Below, in pieces: positions 25,401-40,400 of a stretch of 60,000 nucleotides of DNA (the stretch's first letter is position 1; the number at the start of each line of letters is the position of its first letter). The notes beneath the pieces are model-generated. The model searched no databases and had not been told where the DNA came from. It was given only the letters and a program-made list of their open reading frames with translations. Source of the DNA: Tubiluchus corallicola (taxonomy: Eukaryota > Priapulida > Priapulimorpha > Priapulimorphida > Tubiluchidae); the NCBI GenBank assembly GCA_030141605.1, contig JAQGDQ010000251.1, positions 64,001 to 124,000 of the forward strand, written 5' to 3'. The position numbers were made by a program, and so were the translations under genes.

Positions 25401-28400
25401 AGATATCAGCCAATATTATGTATTCATGGAGAAAATTGTCCAATAACGTCCTACATTATGTAAAAGTAGTGGCAACTAGCAGTATGTCACAGAAACACAG
25501 AAATAGCCTGAAAGCCGAAAATCCTACAGGTTTTCTTAAATGACTGCGCGTCATTTAAATAATTTTATGTCTGTACATGTTATTATATTAATTTATAATA
25601 GATAATGTAGCTATGGTATTTTAAATTGCGATAATTAATCATTGCAGTTTAACTTTGACGTGTCTGTGCTGCTTCTGATAACTTATTATTTTGTCGTTAA
25701 CCGGCGTGCATGTTTCTTCAGTTTTCATCTGTTTTTGTATGTGTTTAAACGTTTAGTTTTCTCCGCGTCCTTCAAATTACATTAACATTGCATATTAAAT
25801 TTTTGCAAATGAAAGCTCTTGCTAACACTGTGTTTGCTAACCTTGCCCAGCTGTAGCTTCATTAGCATTATATGAGCGTTTATGCATACCACTATTTGGA
25901 CTGTTTTCTGTGGTCACCGATGTAGAGAGAAAGGTGTGAAAGTTAAAATGGTCCAAGTGATGCGGCTGCTATTCGTCGTTTTTTTCCGGGAGCGTCTCGG
26001 ATCTAAGAAAACCCAGATGCTGATTTTATCATTTTATCTTTTCATTTATTATTTTACGTATTGAAGTTGCTTGGTCATTCATGTTTTATTTATCGATGTT
26101 AAATCACAAACACAGACTGCTTAGGGTCACCAAACGTACAAGATAGACACCAGGGGTAGGGGCTGAGACAACGGTTACTTCGGTCAAAGGGTCAAGGGCA
26201 CAGTGCATTGGTCAATTCGAATCATAATGTTATAAACTCATAAATACGTAGTACATGTGTGTAGACATAGGTAGTTGCGAAACTTGCAGTATAGGATTTG
26301 GATCAGAGTTTATTCAGTCTATTAATAGCAGATTTGTATAAAACTCTTTGGTACTCTTAAGTTTTGTTGAAAGCGATCCAAGTTGAAGAGGAAGATTAAT
26401 TTTACTTATTGAATACTCAATGTTATAATCAACGGATGTCGATTCACGTGTCTGTATGGAGTCGGTTTTAATACTTTTCTTTCATAACCCGACTCATCTT
26501 ACACAAAGCCGCCATGCATGAAAAAGTCGTATAGAAAACTCGCAAGACAAACATATGCCCAGATGTGATTAGTGTTTCGGTGAACAATATCTTATCTAGT
26601 GCACACAGTATGCTTGCTGCCCCCTAAGGCTATGAGTGCACAGTGGCAGAAAGGCGCTCCATATATTCTTGAGTTTAGTTGAGTTTGTGCCGTCGCAAGA
26701 ACTAGCACGTAATGAGTAGTAAAGTGAAGAAACAACAAAAGGTAATGCAGATGTGATATGGAGTGTCATTTCATTTGATATATCAGTGTGACAGAATTGA
26801 AGTGTTCTTAAAAATGGATATAAACGTTTTTTCATTTGCCGAGAATTTAAAGCTCCAAAACTGGGGTGCTTAATCATTTGGTGTATGTGTTGTCATTTTC
26901 ACAGTGTAGTTTCTTGGATAACCGTTCGCCTAATTGCCTCGGATGTTTTTTAGTTCCAGTGTGATTTCGTAACGATTCGATTGGTTACGCCTGAAAATTT
27001 AATATTGAGAATGCGTCTGATTTCGTTTTTGTTTACATGTAGGCCTGCTCCCTTTTACTGAAAACTTTTACGTGTATTTAATTTCCGTTCCGTGTAATGG
27101 AGGTGAACTCTTTGTGCAGTAAAGAGGTTAAGAGGTTTATGATGCTTGATTTGAATTGTTTTGTTTAATTAAACCTCGATAAATATTTGTTAATTTGAAA
27201 ACTGAAAGTAAGATCAGGGGCATTCAAAGTGAAAAGTAGGACGAATTTTTGCCAAACAAGTCATTCGAAACGCATAAGTTAAGTAACGTTCCTATAATTA
27301 TATATAATAATCCACAACAAACATTTTTTTCTCATTGCTAATAGGCTTATTAGCCGAATTATAAGCATTAAGAGTATGTTTACCCGAGGTTTATAATTTA
27401 TTACTTTAAGGGTGTCGTTTTAGGTTATTTCAGCGGTGACTCGTTTTACCGTTGAACATTCTAAGTATTTCTAGCCCTAAGGCAAGTCGTGTATCAGGAA
27501 CCCAATTTTCAAATGAACAGCCTAAAGGTTGCACTAGTAATGGAGGAAATGAAGAGCTTAGAATTGTGCAGTAAAGTTGGAAAACATACACAGTAGTTGC
27601 GTGTGCGGAGAAGTTTGTTTTGTTCACATAGTTTACAAAGCCTTGTGTTCAACTTCATATAGTTGCCTTAATTATATTCGATGCTTACATTTGCACAGAA
27701 TGACATGGCAATGCATGCCATCATATTCTTAAACAAAAGAGGACGTACCACTGAGATTTCTGTCCTAGAACTAGTTAAGGTGGAGTGCACACTGTAGGTG
27801 GCACTTGATATTAAGGCGTATGCACAAACGTCCGGAATGTGCGGACGCTTTTGAATACGCAAGTTGGTTCGGTAACAGTAGGCGCAATTCATAGGGCGGC
27901 AGAAACACTTCGTACGTTGCCGCACGTATCGCTGGATGTACGCACGCATCTGCTGCATCGATCACATACACAATTGCCGTAAATTGCGGATGCGCGAATG
28001 TGAATACGCCTCTTGGATTTTTCAGTTTTTCGGTTTTTCGACGGACAAGTTTATTAAGAATCCCGGGGTGAAAAAAGTCGTTACGAACGTTTGTTCAAGC
28101 TGGATAGACATAAATTAACCGCTTGAGTGATCTAAGCGTAAACCCCTTGAAAGGACGCTCTAAAGAATTCCATAAATTTTGGTTCTTCTTGATGGTCAAA
28201 CTGGCATTTCGTTTCACCTTCCTTTATGAAATACATGCATTTAAAAACACGAACGTTAATTTTCGCGCGTCCTTAACATTGGGTGACTAGGCAGGGCGAA
28301 TTCTTTTTTTTAACTTCTTAAGTCGTTTACATTATAATATTATTATATTAGGATTTTGAATTTCTTATATTCAAAAATTTTGGTATGCATGTTATACGTC

Positions 28401-31400
28401 TCTTAAATCATAGTCATAATTGAAATGGAAATTGCCCGAATCGTTCGTACTTAAGTACTGTATATGCGTTTGTGGTACTCCTGATTGTGTGGCACTGTAC
28501 ATGTAGTTCATAACCTGAACATACTGTACTTGTTTTAATTGAAACACATCAACAGAATGCTAAGCGTTATAGAGTGCTGCTTTTACCTGAAGTTCACCTA
28601 TTGCATGATGAATAATATATCAATCAATATCACAGAGAGTAATTACCATGAATTTTATTGTTATGATAAGATAATTGATAGCTGGTGTCAGCGGTGTTCA
28701 GTTCATTCGTTGCAAGTCGAATCTCGAGCCATTAATGTGACTTCATTTACAGTAAAATCAATCTGGACGACGTGATCAACATTGCAGAATTACCAGCATT
28801 TCAAAGTAAAAACTTTTGCACAAATCGAAACAAGGCCATCAGGTGGTTCAGTGCAATTGGCTATTGGATAATATGACCACTATTTGAAAAAATCGAATTC
28901 TCATATTTCCTTATGATAGGTAATGTATCTATTGATGTCCTCTTGATAGCAGATGACTTTCTAATGAAAAGTCAAATAGTCCTAGTACAGGGTTCTACAA
29001 ATAACAAACTTGAAAAAAGGTCGAATTTTTAAGCAGGTATTTTGCATTTAAGAATGTCCAAGGCTAAAAATGTGCAAAGCAGTATCTATGGTCTCAGCGC
29101 AAACTGCGAGCATTGAAGAGGTACTAAGCCTAGGGACGTCTTCCATAAGAAGCAATGAAGGGCTTAAAAACTCTTATACTCTTACAGTTTTGTAGCTAAA
29201 AATATTTTTATTTAATCCGTAGAGAGTTTAACACACACACCTCTGAAGAATCGAGTGTGCATTGCCAGGGTCGTTCTCGTTTACCACTAAAAATTCACTA
29301 AACTTTGGTTTAGCTTTCTTTCAAGATCTAACTTTAATACAATTCTATTTCGCCTTCGTTTCTTTACTGGACACAGAAATCTGTAAGGTGGCAGCTTTTT
29401 TATCTTCTTTTTAACTTGCTGTCCTTGGGTAGAACCTTGAACAGTTTAATTTCGTATAGCTCAGTTTTTGTCCAGTACTTTTGTTTAGTACAGATTCGAG
29501 AAAGCCTAGTGTTGTATATTTGTGTAAGAATCAACTGATTATAGTAGAATTTAATACACTATGCCTAAGATTTATACATACACTGCAGTACTTTTGGTTG
29601 ATGTTTTCTGCTAAACGGTGCTGACTTTGTTCACCCGATTTTTGTATTTTGTGCTGCACTTAAACTCTTTTGCCCAAGCTTTTCGCTTGTGGTTTGCATA
29701 CTCCATGTAGATTTTACCTACAATCACCTAGAGTATCGTCCACGTTTGATTGCTTCTCTTCATTATCTGCAGAAGAGGTTTATTTTCAAGGTGCTGAATG
29801 GCTGCCAGGCGCTGCTGAAGTGTTAAATTAACAGGGTGTTAATTATGTGCGAGTTTTTCAGGTAGTGATGACAGCTGCTATTGAGGTTGATGAGAATTCA
29901 TGATTAAATTAGAAATAAGTTTGTCTGGAATTTATTTAGAGCATTTCAAATTAAACCACTTTTTTGGCAATGGGTTATTATTCAAAGCTGAACAGGGATT
30001 TGATGTTATCTGCAAAGGCGCACAATTGCTTTTGGCTTTTTAGTGTTTTGTCCATTGTCAATCTCTCTTGTTGAAAGTCAAAACCTGACGTCTAACTGTT
30101 ATTATTAATAAACCACATTGTGATTAACTGCCTCTATTTTTTACTTACGGATACACAACACGAATCCAGGTAAAAAATAACAAGAAAAAGATGCAGTTGA
30201 AAAAGAAATAACCCTAGCCCTAGCTAAAATTAATTGTGTTTTTTCCTAGCCAAAATTGTGACTTTTCCAGTAACTTTATTACCTGTCAGTGCGGCCACCC
30301 GCAAATCTACTCATTAATGTCACAGTTCTCACGTGTGCGCAAGAAATTGTAATATAGACATTATACTCGTGTGCTAAGTTTTTGAAATGTTTTATAGGTG
30401 CAGCTAGACAAAGTTCTTGGACTAACGGTATCATCGACGTCCGGATTATGCACTAGCGAAGCCACTGGATTGGTCGCTTATCCAGCTGGGTAAGTGGTAA
30501 CTTTTAACCGTCTCAGTCTCAGACATTTCACTTGTAAGTGGGCACTTACACCTAATACATTCAACTGCTTTTTTTCTCTGAACGACGCCTTTATTCCAGT
30601 AGGCTTGTATCTACCTTAGTCTCGGATCAAACCTAGTGTTGTCTGAGTGCCAATTTTGTATATAGGTCAGTTTGACAGTAAAACTAATGCTAGTCGCTAC
30701 TTACTAAGGCGTTTGCGGAGTTTTCTTGTGTAAAAAACTATAATCAGCAGAGTTAATGAGCGTTTTTGACCATTGCCACGCCTATTCACATACTTTACAA
30801 CTGCTCACTTGCTTGAGTTTCATCAAAATTAAAGGTTCAATGAAGATTTATATGAACTTTGATTGGCACGTTTGTATTAAAGTTGTCTTGGTCAATGTCA
30901 AGCTGATACAGCGTGGCGAGAGATCGTTTTGATCCCATGAAGTCGTTGAACTTAACTTACCGAGTGGGGTTCTTTATTGTTGTTCAAACCATTTCTGTTT
31001 AAGAACAAACATCGAGTAGATCATCTACGATTGCTATTGTTCCCCGAGTAAAGTGGAGTATATAGGAAATACAAGTTAAGTAAAGGTGTTCACACCTGGG
31101 CACAGCGATAATGCATGTTAGACGGCATCGAATGCAAGGAATAGCTGTATGTTGGCCGTGTAGGTGACTTGAGTTAAGGAACACCCAGCCTTGTTATTAT
31201 CGATATTAATTATGTTCCAGTCCCACCACAATCTTCTGTATTAAAATAATCTCAGCCGTTGAGCGCTAGGTCCCCACAGGCATTTTCCGAACTGAAAGGC
31301 GGTCCAAGTGATGTATCTGTCAGCACAACATCATTCCTTAAAACATAATTGCCTACGTGCAGTAACTAATCAGCGCGTTGTCTACGTGTCGCACTAGCCT

Positions 31401-34400
31401 TGTCTTTAGATAGGCTTTTGTTTGTATGCCATACTGTCTTATTTTTAACGACAAATTTTACATGTACCATCGCTTTGTGAGTACCTAGGGTTCAAGGAAG
31501 TGGGTCAGTGTCTTGTCTCTTGATGACGAGCGTGGTGTGTGACAAAATGTAGCACTTACCTTTACGAGTCATGGTCTTGAGCTTTGCAAGGTTAATTAAA
31601 TTTTTGTGGCCAGGTATAATACCTGGTGCATGCTGTATTTTTTCTTTTGTAGCTGTATAATTATATTTGACAGTATACCCGAGTGATTTTACCGGGTAAA
31701 CATAACAAGAAAGCTCTACTTTTCAGTGTTTGATGTAAGTCAGTCTGTATTTAAGGTTTAGCAGGTTTGTCACGAAAATTTAGCAGTCACAAAAGCACAT
31801 AGACGAACATGCAACTTCGACATTGCTTGTTGTGGGTACTAAGATTGAAGGTATTGAGGTTGTAGGTTTCGAGGTCGTGGGACCGATGTGGGGTGTAAAT
31901 TATAATTGGCACTTATATGCTTACATTGAAATATGTTTAGAAAATTACTTGCGATTGCTTTATTTGCATTATATTGACTAAAGTATCATCCCAAATTATG
32001 ATTTATTTATGTTAAGCTGTGCCGAGCTTGGTAAATAAATGGATGAATGACCTTCTCGAAATCTGTCTCTGGCTGTTTCAGTTGCCATTTTGCCGTCAGC
32101 TGTTTCAACGTGACCAGGACACTACCGCATTTTCCTTGATAGTGGCGTTTATCCTATTATTCTCCATTGAGCAAACCTTGGTGTTCAGTACTGAATTGAA
32201 CTGAATATCTATCACTTTTTGCTTGTTTAACTTTGAACAGTATTTAACTAATTGCCAATTGGCAAAGCGCCAGCCTGTAGATAAAATGCTGCTGCAAAAA
32301 TTACTGTAAAATAAATATGACCTCACATTAATGTATCGTTATTGGGAGAACTTTGTTTTAGAGACGTTTATTATAAAGTTGAAGTCATACTTCATTACTT
32401 GTTAGATAACGAACCGTCTTTACTATTGGCAACAAAACTTTTGTTTGTGAAAAACGAATAGCCCCAATTCTCACGCAGTAACTCAGTATGGTTAGTCACA
32501 AAACTGAAATGCTCGTAGTTTCTTCGGCATTTGTGCAAAATGCATTTAGAAATTAGTTCTACTTATTTACAGCTGACCTCTATATCTTATTCTTATTCAC
32601 TCGCGCGCAAGTATTGAACATATTAAATAGTAAATTCGCAGCATGATGTAGCGTTGAAATTCCAATGCCCATCATTGTTCTGAGCACCACCTGGAAGTAG
32701 ATACCCATGATGCCGTTGTTTGTTGTTCTTACCTGAGAAAACGAAAACATGGTCAGGTGAAAACGAAGACGGTGTTATTTACCTGCACGCGGCACGCTAA
32801 CCTAAATCTCTTAATAATGAGGCTTCGAGGAAAGTTGATATTTTAAATATTAGTCTTTAGGTTTAAAAATGGTGGTACTTGGCGGTTAAATGTGTATTTA
32901 GCCACGTAATAGGGAATATATTATTCTTTGTCTCAGCCCAATGAGATGGTTTACAGAAAAACTATAGGTATTTACCGTGGACTATTACAAGGTAATAACC
33001 CTCGTGTGTCCTTAGTGTTAGTTGGACCCATTTGTTGAAGAATCCCAGGCGCAGTATCGTGTGATCGATGCTTAACGAAAGTATGTTAAATTCTTACTTC
33101 CATGTTAGTCATATTAAGACAAATTAAGTTTTATGGTTTGATATTTGACGGACACATCGTTCGTTTACTTTTTTGTCTTCGTTTACTGTTTACTTCGTTT
33201 ACTGTCTTGAAGAACATACTTCCAAAAACTCTTACAACGTACTAGGAGATTGGGGTGCGCATGGTGAACTTGGTAAAATTTAAAGAAAAATAACTCACTA
33301 ATGGTGTTAGTATTGTTGTGATTAGAGGTATAAGAATGGAAAATTAAACATTGTTCTGGTGCATGATTTGGCTCTCAGGCAGGTAACGTGAGGCGGCGTG
33401 TTCGTGGTAGTAACAGCTGAAGATGCTAGTGATCTGAAGAAGTCTCTGGACGTGGTTGCTCTAATGTGTAGCGGAAGTTTGTTCCAAACTCGTATTTGCC
33501 CTGGGATAGAAGCGTAACTAAAGACTCTTGCTGCTGATTGCTCGAGTTTGTTGTTATTTGCTTTTATTTTGGCCAGGGGTTATAAAATTTTAAAGATAAT
33601 ATTGTTTGTCACTGACGGATTTTAATTATATCTTTCGCAGTCTTGGAAAATGAGGGAATTATTTTAGTATAAATTTTTGCACGTTTTGAAACCAAAGTAA
33701 GTATTTGGTTGTGGATAATTTCAATTTCTTTACACTTGATCGATTGATTTGATTGGTTGACAGATGTATTTCAATCAATCTGGTATTAAAAATTGAAATT
33801 ATCCACATCTAGGCACCTATTTGGTTACATTTTTTGCTGTCAAACATTGCTTCTTGTATGTGAGAATTAATATTTACCAATCTACTTTACAATGTTAAAT
33901 GTGACAATGTTAAGCTAGTTGCAAATCCAAAATACATAATATTTATTATGTAATAACAATTGATTGATAGATTGACAACATTCATTGTCAAGAGTTACTG
34001 ATATTAACAGCTAAGGTCATGCTTTTTGTAATGCTTAATAAGGATTTATTAGGAGTCTAAATTGCTGTTTAATCTCACGAAAGTGTCTGAAAATGTGTTA
34101 ATTTAGATATTTTCTAATTGCTGAAGTTTTATAAGTCACCACGATTTTGGAATCGGATGGAATAAACTTCAATACTTTGTAGTCATTGTTCGTGACGATT
34201 GGCATCTTTAAAAATGTTTCTTTGTAAATTAGCACCGTTGCTCTGTTCCTATTTCACCTTTCTTATGGCGCACGATTAACCATTTGCAGCAAAAAGAAAG
34301 GTCTCTGCATTTACCTACATATCTGCGTGTACCAATATGCTGTACCTGTTACCTGTGTGTTTTGCAGTGATTTGTATAACTGCGGTTACCCCATTTGATA

Positions 34401-37400
34401 ATTTACTCCCTTGTAACTTTCACTGCACCTGCATTTATCGTCAAGGTAGTTTTATTTTGACTTGGTAAATGGCTATAAATGGCTTAATAGTTTGAATTAA
34501 AGATTTAGTAGATTTAGAATTTTGGATTTTAGAAGTACCATAAAAGCGAAGGGCAACCAACACTCCCCGATACAGTTTTTCCGTCTGTACTATTTATTTG
34601 CTCTGAGGTTCTGACATGCGTGATTAGAATTTATGAAGCAGGTGTCACGCAATGTTAGCTTGAGTGTACACTTTGTGCACTTTGGACAGTTTATTAGATT
34701 TATTATATAGGAGCAATAGTAAGTGTAGTAATAACTGCAACATACACTTTTTACAAGTTCAGTGGTACATTTCATCACCATAACTCGTCGTATTTATGTA
34801 TCCATTGATATCCTTATCTTTTTTAATACTATGTACATGTATTATGATTTGTTTTTATTGTGTTTATAGTAAGGACCGCTTAGCTTGGAGACATTTTCAA
34901 ACCCTGTTAAAGCGGACAAACAGTGCCAATCAGTTACTATTTTGTTGGCATTTTATGGAAAGAACTGTTTAACTTTACTAAATTGTAAAACTTTACGAAA
35001 CGTATAAAATTATGGTCACCTCGTAACTTGGGAAACCACATACGTTGAGGAAAGAGTTATTATTCTGGAAACGTAAGCCATTTAACATCTCTCTAAAAAT
35101 GGAAATAGAAGTGGGCTTTTTCAAGAGAGGCTAAGTGTTGTAAATTATAAGTTTCAAATAATGCTGTCTCAGCAGTTTATAGCCCTATAATTACACCTGG
35201 CTATAATGCTTGTGAATGCTACTTCCAGGAATTATATATGTGTAACTTCGCCCCAGGGTATCGCATGAAAGAAAGGAAATTTCTCCTTGTTTAGTTATAT
35301 AAATCCAGTTTTATGGTCATTGTTCTGTGGCAGGTTTCCGTTCCTCCTGTATTTGTGGATAATAGTTTGTTATCAGAGTCACACAGTGCCTGTAATTATA
35401 ATAATATACAATATTTACATTGATTTCAAATTTCATGTATTTGGGGGAATATATGTTCGCATTTCATATTGATTAACAGCAAAGTGACAATTTTTCAATT
35501 TAATCAAAAGTTTAAATGAATTGCCTCGGTTGATATCGCCTTTGTTTGCAAATTAAGTACAATCAACGTGTAAAACTATGGTTTGTACTGTTACAATTTA
35601 GGTGGATTTAGATTAATATGGGCAATCTGATCGACATTTTACTGTACTGTACACTGTTAGAGTACTAGTCAATAGTATTGCGATAGTGGTTTGGCATTAC
35701 CGTGTTGTTTCCACATATTGAACTTATTACCACACAATCTCCAAATACCCACACCAATATCAATTTTCTGTGCTTTACCGATAAAGGCAAACATCGATTT
35801 TTATTGCTCATTGATTTGTCGGCTTACGGTTACCATGGATAACAAACTAATGTAAGATTATTTCTACGTAATAACAAATCACATTGTTACATGTAATCAT
35901 AATCGTCTTCTAAATCCTATTAATAAACTTGTCAAGTTCAAGGTTTGTGAAGTTACAACAAATCAAGGAAAATTTCCGTGTTTTGTAGGCCGTCAAAGCG
36001 ACCCCCCAAGTGGTAGGTAAATACAATAGGTTATCCGCTGTTTGTATGTTTGACTGCTAGTCATATTAAACAAACAAATAAAATCAACATTCTTCGTTTT
36101 GTTTTGAAGTGGCAGAGAAAGAAAATGTGTCATTTGGTCACGTGCTTGGCAAATAAGGAAGAGAAGTTTTTTCTTACTTGGTACCTGGCGTTCGCTCGAC
36201 AAATTTGAATGGCAAAACAGCCCGAGCACGTGAAGGGTTAAATCATGTTAAATTTCCTCTGTTCTCTGTTTGAATTCAGAACTTTCTATAGAAGTGGCCT
36301 GCCCAAGTAGTAACATTGTGTTAGTAGAACTGTTTTGTTTAAAGTCTGTTGGCTTTGCAAACAACAAATACTCTTGACGCAGCGTTTTTTCTTGATGTCT
36401 CCTATTTAGTTGAGTTCATAAATTCAATCTACAACCACATTTCACCTTAAAGTCATACAATTCCTTCTTCCACAATTTCAGTTAAGTTTGACATATTTAT
36501 CAAATCCAGGAAAAAAGTCACAAGGAGAAACTCACTGGAAAAGTGAAATAACCCCAAGCCTAACCCTAACATAATTAGTCGTGACTACAAAAAAAATCAC
36601 AGCTAAAAAAAGTCACAGGAAAAAAGAAATAACCCCACCCCTAACCCTAACCTCACTCAGCCAAAATTAACTGTGAACCTTTTTCTCACAAAAATTGTTA
36701 CTTTCTCCCGTGACCTTTTTCCTGTCACTTTATCACTTGTCGCCATATTGATTAACTTTTGACGTTACACATTTTGACCCTATACTGTTGATTTAAGCAT
36801 AAATAAAAAGATTAAGTCATTTGTAACTGATTTATTTTCGCTTGAGGGGCCTGCAGGTATAGAATACACCCGAGTTTTAGTGCTTTGTGCAAATCATACC
36901 CGGTAGTCTTTATACAGCAATTTTAATGCATTAAAATTTATACCTGTTTACAATTTATTACTGCTTTCAAGTCTGGCTGTCTGTGCTGTACGTATTGCAA
37001 ATTAAGTTTTCCGTGCCCACGCGTTTTATTGAGCTGGTTTTGGAAGCTGCAACTCGTTTCCATGCGCTGGTGTTTTTACTTTCTATAGCTATTGTCTGGT
37101 ATTGATTTCCACTTGCAGTAATTTATCAATCCGTGCATCTTTGATGCTCTATAATTGTGATTAGGCAGGTTGACCTCATCTGCTTTGTGTTGCCGAAGTA
37201 TAGAGATAGTTTTACCCAGTAACTAACGGAAATTTACCGCGGCATTCTAGGTTTTTTACGTTTACTGTTTATAAAGCAAGAAAAGTAACTCTGTTTTGTT
37301 AAATTTATTTAAAGGGTGAAAGGGGAATTTCAAAGTGTTCCGCAAAGAACTTTCTCTACACAAAGTTATATCATGAAAGACTTACGTAACTGACAAAGAA

Positions 37401-40400
37401 GGTTCTTAGTAAATTAAAATGCTGGCGTAACCTGGTACAACAAACTGAAGGGAAGGTGAACCTTCCCTGTGTGCACCTCTGGCTCACCAAAAACACATTA
37501 TAGATTCATTGACAATATAAGATAATTTAAACTTTTGCTTAGTTAGCGAAGAATGTGCTGCGAATGCTTCGATTATTTTGTCAAACTTTACGCAGTGTTA
37601 TCTAAACTTGTTTCAAACTGGCTGCGCCTATACAGTCATCGCGGGACTTTAAATTACAAGTTTCATACAGCGTTACCGCTAGCGCAAGTTTTGTATGATA
37701 CAAGACAGCATGTGAGTGATTTGAAATTGCAAGACGATTTTTAAAGCTTTCTTTATAAAGAGCGTTTTCTTCTGCTTTAAGCATTGTCATCAGCAACATC
37801 CAATCCCATCAGCAAAACCCTCAGCTGACCAGCAACGACGGCAACAACAAGAGACCGGTTTGTTACTTCGGAACTGGATGTGTTTACTAGTTAGACTGTC
37901 ATTAGTTAGTTTTGATAATAATGCAAAATCATTAAAACAAATAAGTATCAGCGGTGTGGTTCTCGTAAAATTAAATTTGTAAATAGGTAAAGCGGAAAAA
38001 ATAGTTCAGTTGGCAATTTTTTTCAAATCTCATATGTGGAAACACCCGGAGGCCACCACTATCTGCCTTTTCTTGTAAATCCGCTTCCTTTACACACTCG
38101 AAGAAACGCAATATTGTAGAAAAATGCGCTTCCCACGCAATACAAATAATCTGTTTACTTTCTTTCAGTTTCTTGTGTGTGCTTTCACGAGGCGTGTGAT
38201 CTATAACAATGTCTAGATTCATTTTTTTACTGTGTAGCTCTGAGCTGTGAGCATTCAGCCCGTGGGCATGAAATAGTTCGGACCCAGTAATTTTTCCGCT
38301 TTCTTCCCAGTTTGTTTACTTTTCCCGCCAGGTGGTGCGACGATCGTATCGTTCTATGTTATTATTTTCGTTCTTAACATTTTCTTACCAACTTTTGTGC
38401 TTGCCTGGACGAGTGAATCAATAAAATTGCAGCTCGTAAGTTTGCAGCGGACTTTACTAGGCTTCCCAGAAATAATAGATTTTTCTGGGCACCCTTTCCT
38501 GGGCCAGGCCTCTCTACCAGCTCTCACGCCAGGGTTGCCACCCTTGGCACCCTATCTTTACTTTTCAATTTATAAAAGACAGATTTTATTTCAATTATAT
38601 TTGAGATCAAAATAATTCCGTGTCCCATTGTCTGAACAAATCGCCTGTTTAACTTCCTAATAGCAATCTTGTTCTAAATCTGAACTTTTGTGATTTTACC
38701 CTAGCTTATCTTTTCCAAATCTCTAAAAAACTCCATTAGAATCGGATTATGTTTGTACAGTAAACGGTCATGCTTTCATTATTTGATTTAATCTTTATAT
38801 GAAACATTTCAAAACGTAATCTTTGTATGAAACATTACAAAACATAATGACCGAGCTGTGTGAACGTGGCCATTTTCTGTTCAGGATTGCGTAATGTCTG
38901 AAACTCGTCATACTTTGTATTTTATAAAAAAATAAATTGCAAAATTGAATTGCGTTTGTTTGCAAGTTCTTGCAAATATTTACTTTGCCACAGGTTAATA
39001 AAAAGTACTTTGCTACGTGTTAACAAAATGCATGTTATAATCAAATAATTTTATTTTAATAATGCACTGAATAAAGCCCACATTAAAAAACAGATATAAA
39101 ATTTAGAAGACTAAATATTGTAACAAAACGCCTTGCTGCTAAACGATTCGGGTTTGTTGTGTGTGCGTTTATATATTTATATTATAGAAGAAACAAAGAA
39201 AGACGTGATTTTAGCAATTTAATTGTTTTGCTAAAAAATTATTTCGCTCTAATTAAACAGACATTATTTTATGTCTTATGAACTTAACTTTAGTACTAGA
39301 ACATTTATCTATTTTGTTTTTCATTGTGTATATCATTGTGCTGCAACTTCCCGAGCGTAATTAATTAATAATATCAGGAGAGTTTTCATCTTACGTTCTC
39401 TGAGAACTTTTGGTATAACTTAGAATATAGGACGATGTTATACGTGGAGTATGTTATGCATAGTTACTAAATAGGCACCTCTTTCTTGGCCAATTCTCGG
39501 TGAGACTAGAGAAATGACTTCTGGAATTAAGACAATCTAAACAAGTGTAAGCAGACAACGCAAATCTGAAGTGGAAATCTTTGTAATCTGAAGTGGAAAT
39601 CTTTGTTTATTCTGCCAGCTGAATAAGAAGGTTAACTCTTTACTGTTAATACTTGAGAGCTGAGAGTCTAATGCAAATGAACTGCGAATCAAGGTTGTTC
39701 ACTTCTTAAGGAAGAGATTTTCACCTGGTGAGAGAAAGTGTTTAGCTACATGACTCACCTGCGCTATACACTTGCAATCACCGACTAGTAGTAATTATGT
39801 GGTTACGAAATGTTTTGGCGTCACCAGACCTGCGGGTAGCGATTAAAAGCAGGTTAAAATGAATTTTTTTACACAAACAAGACTTCACAACAGTAGCTGT
39901 TGTAGAATTGCAAATCTACCTGAAATTTTGGAATTGAGTGGTGCATTACATTCTTTAGCAGCCTATTGTTATTCTTAAATGCTTGATATTTGAATTAATA
40001 CAATGAATGCTATTAATTGAACATTCGAGTTCAAATAATTTCAGTTAGGTCTTTGACTTGTATAATTTCCTATTAGAATAGCGTATTTGCTTTAGCTTTG
40101 TGCTTCTATGACAATGAATATTAACATTTAATAACAGATCTAGGTTTCTTAGTCTTGGTTTTTAAAGATTTGTAAAAAACGTGACGAGGGTGGATTAACA
40201 TAGCCTCGTGTTTTTATCATTCAACGAATATCGTTATTTCAGACATTTGGATTATCCTCGAATTTAGCAAATCTCTGACCGACCTTCCAAATATCACGCA
40301 GAGTACATACACGATTAGGATTAAATCTTAGTTAACATTAAAGTTTTTCACTCCTCTTTTTGAGTTATCGTACTTGGTTTTCAGAGTAAAATAGTAGAAA

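Larger units (their letters stand above)
16401..30397 (+). other. Intron 1 of the WDR62-like gene (about 14 kb)
   Basis: Donor GTAAGT, acceptor TTTTATAG. Apart from the elements listed separately (20623 SINE-like, 21585 GA tract, 23266 foldback, 27814 CpG-rich element, and the start of the 30163 repeat), I see only AT-rich sequence with short random open frames. Confidence 0.85.

Noticed and set aside
26596-26877. 93-codon minus-strand open frame in intron 1
   Set aside because: No recognisable similarity and no splice context.
27668-27971. Cys-rich minus-strand frames of 96 and 66 codons
   Set aside because: They lie over the CpG-rich inverted-end element and overlap each other in different frames.
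31612-31632. Palindrome CCAGGTATAATACCTGG as a regulatory site
   Set aside because: Short 8-bp arms in a long AT-rich intron, with no context to support function.
38520-38550. CAGGGTTGCCACCC as a hAT terminus
   Set aside because: No matching inverted end or target duplication found nearby.
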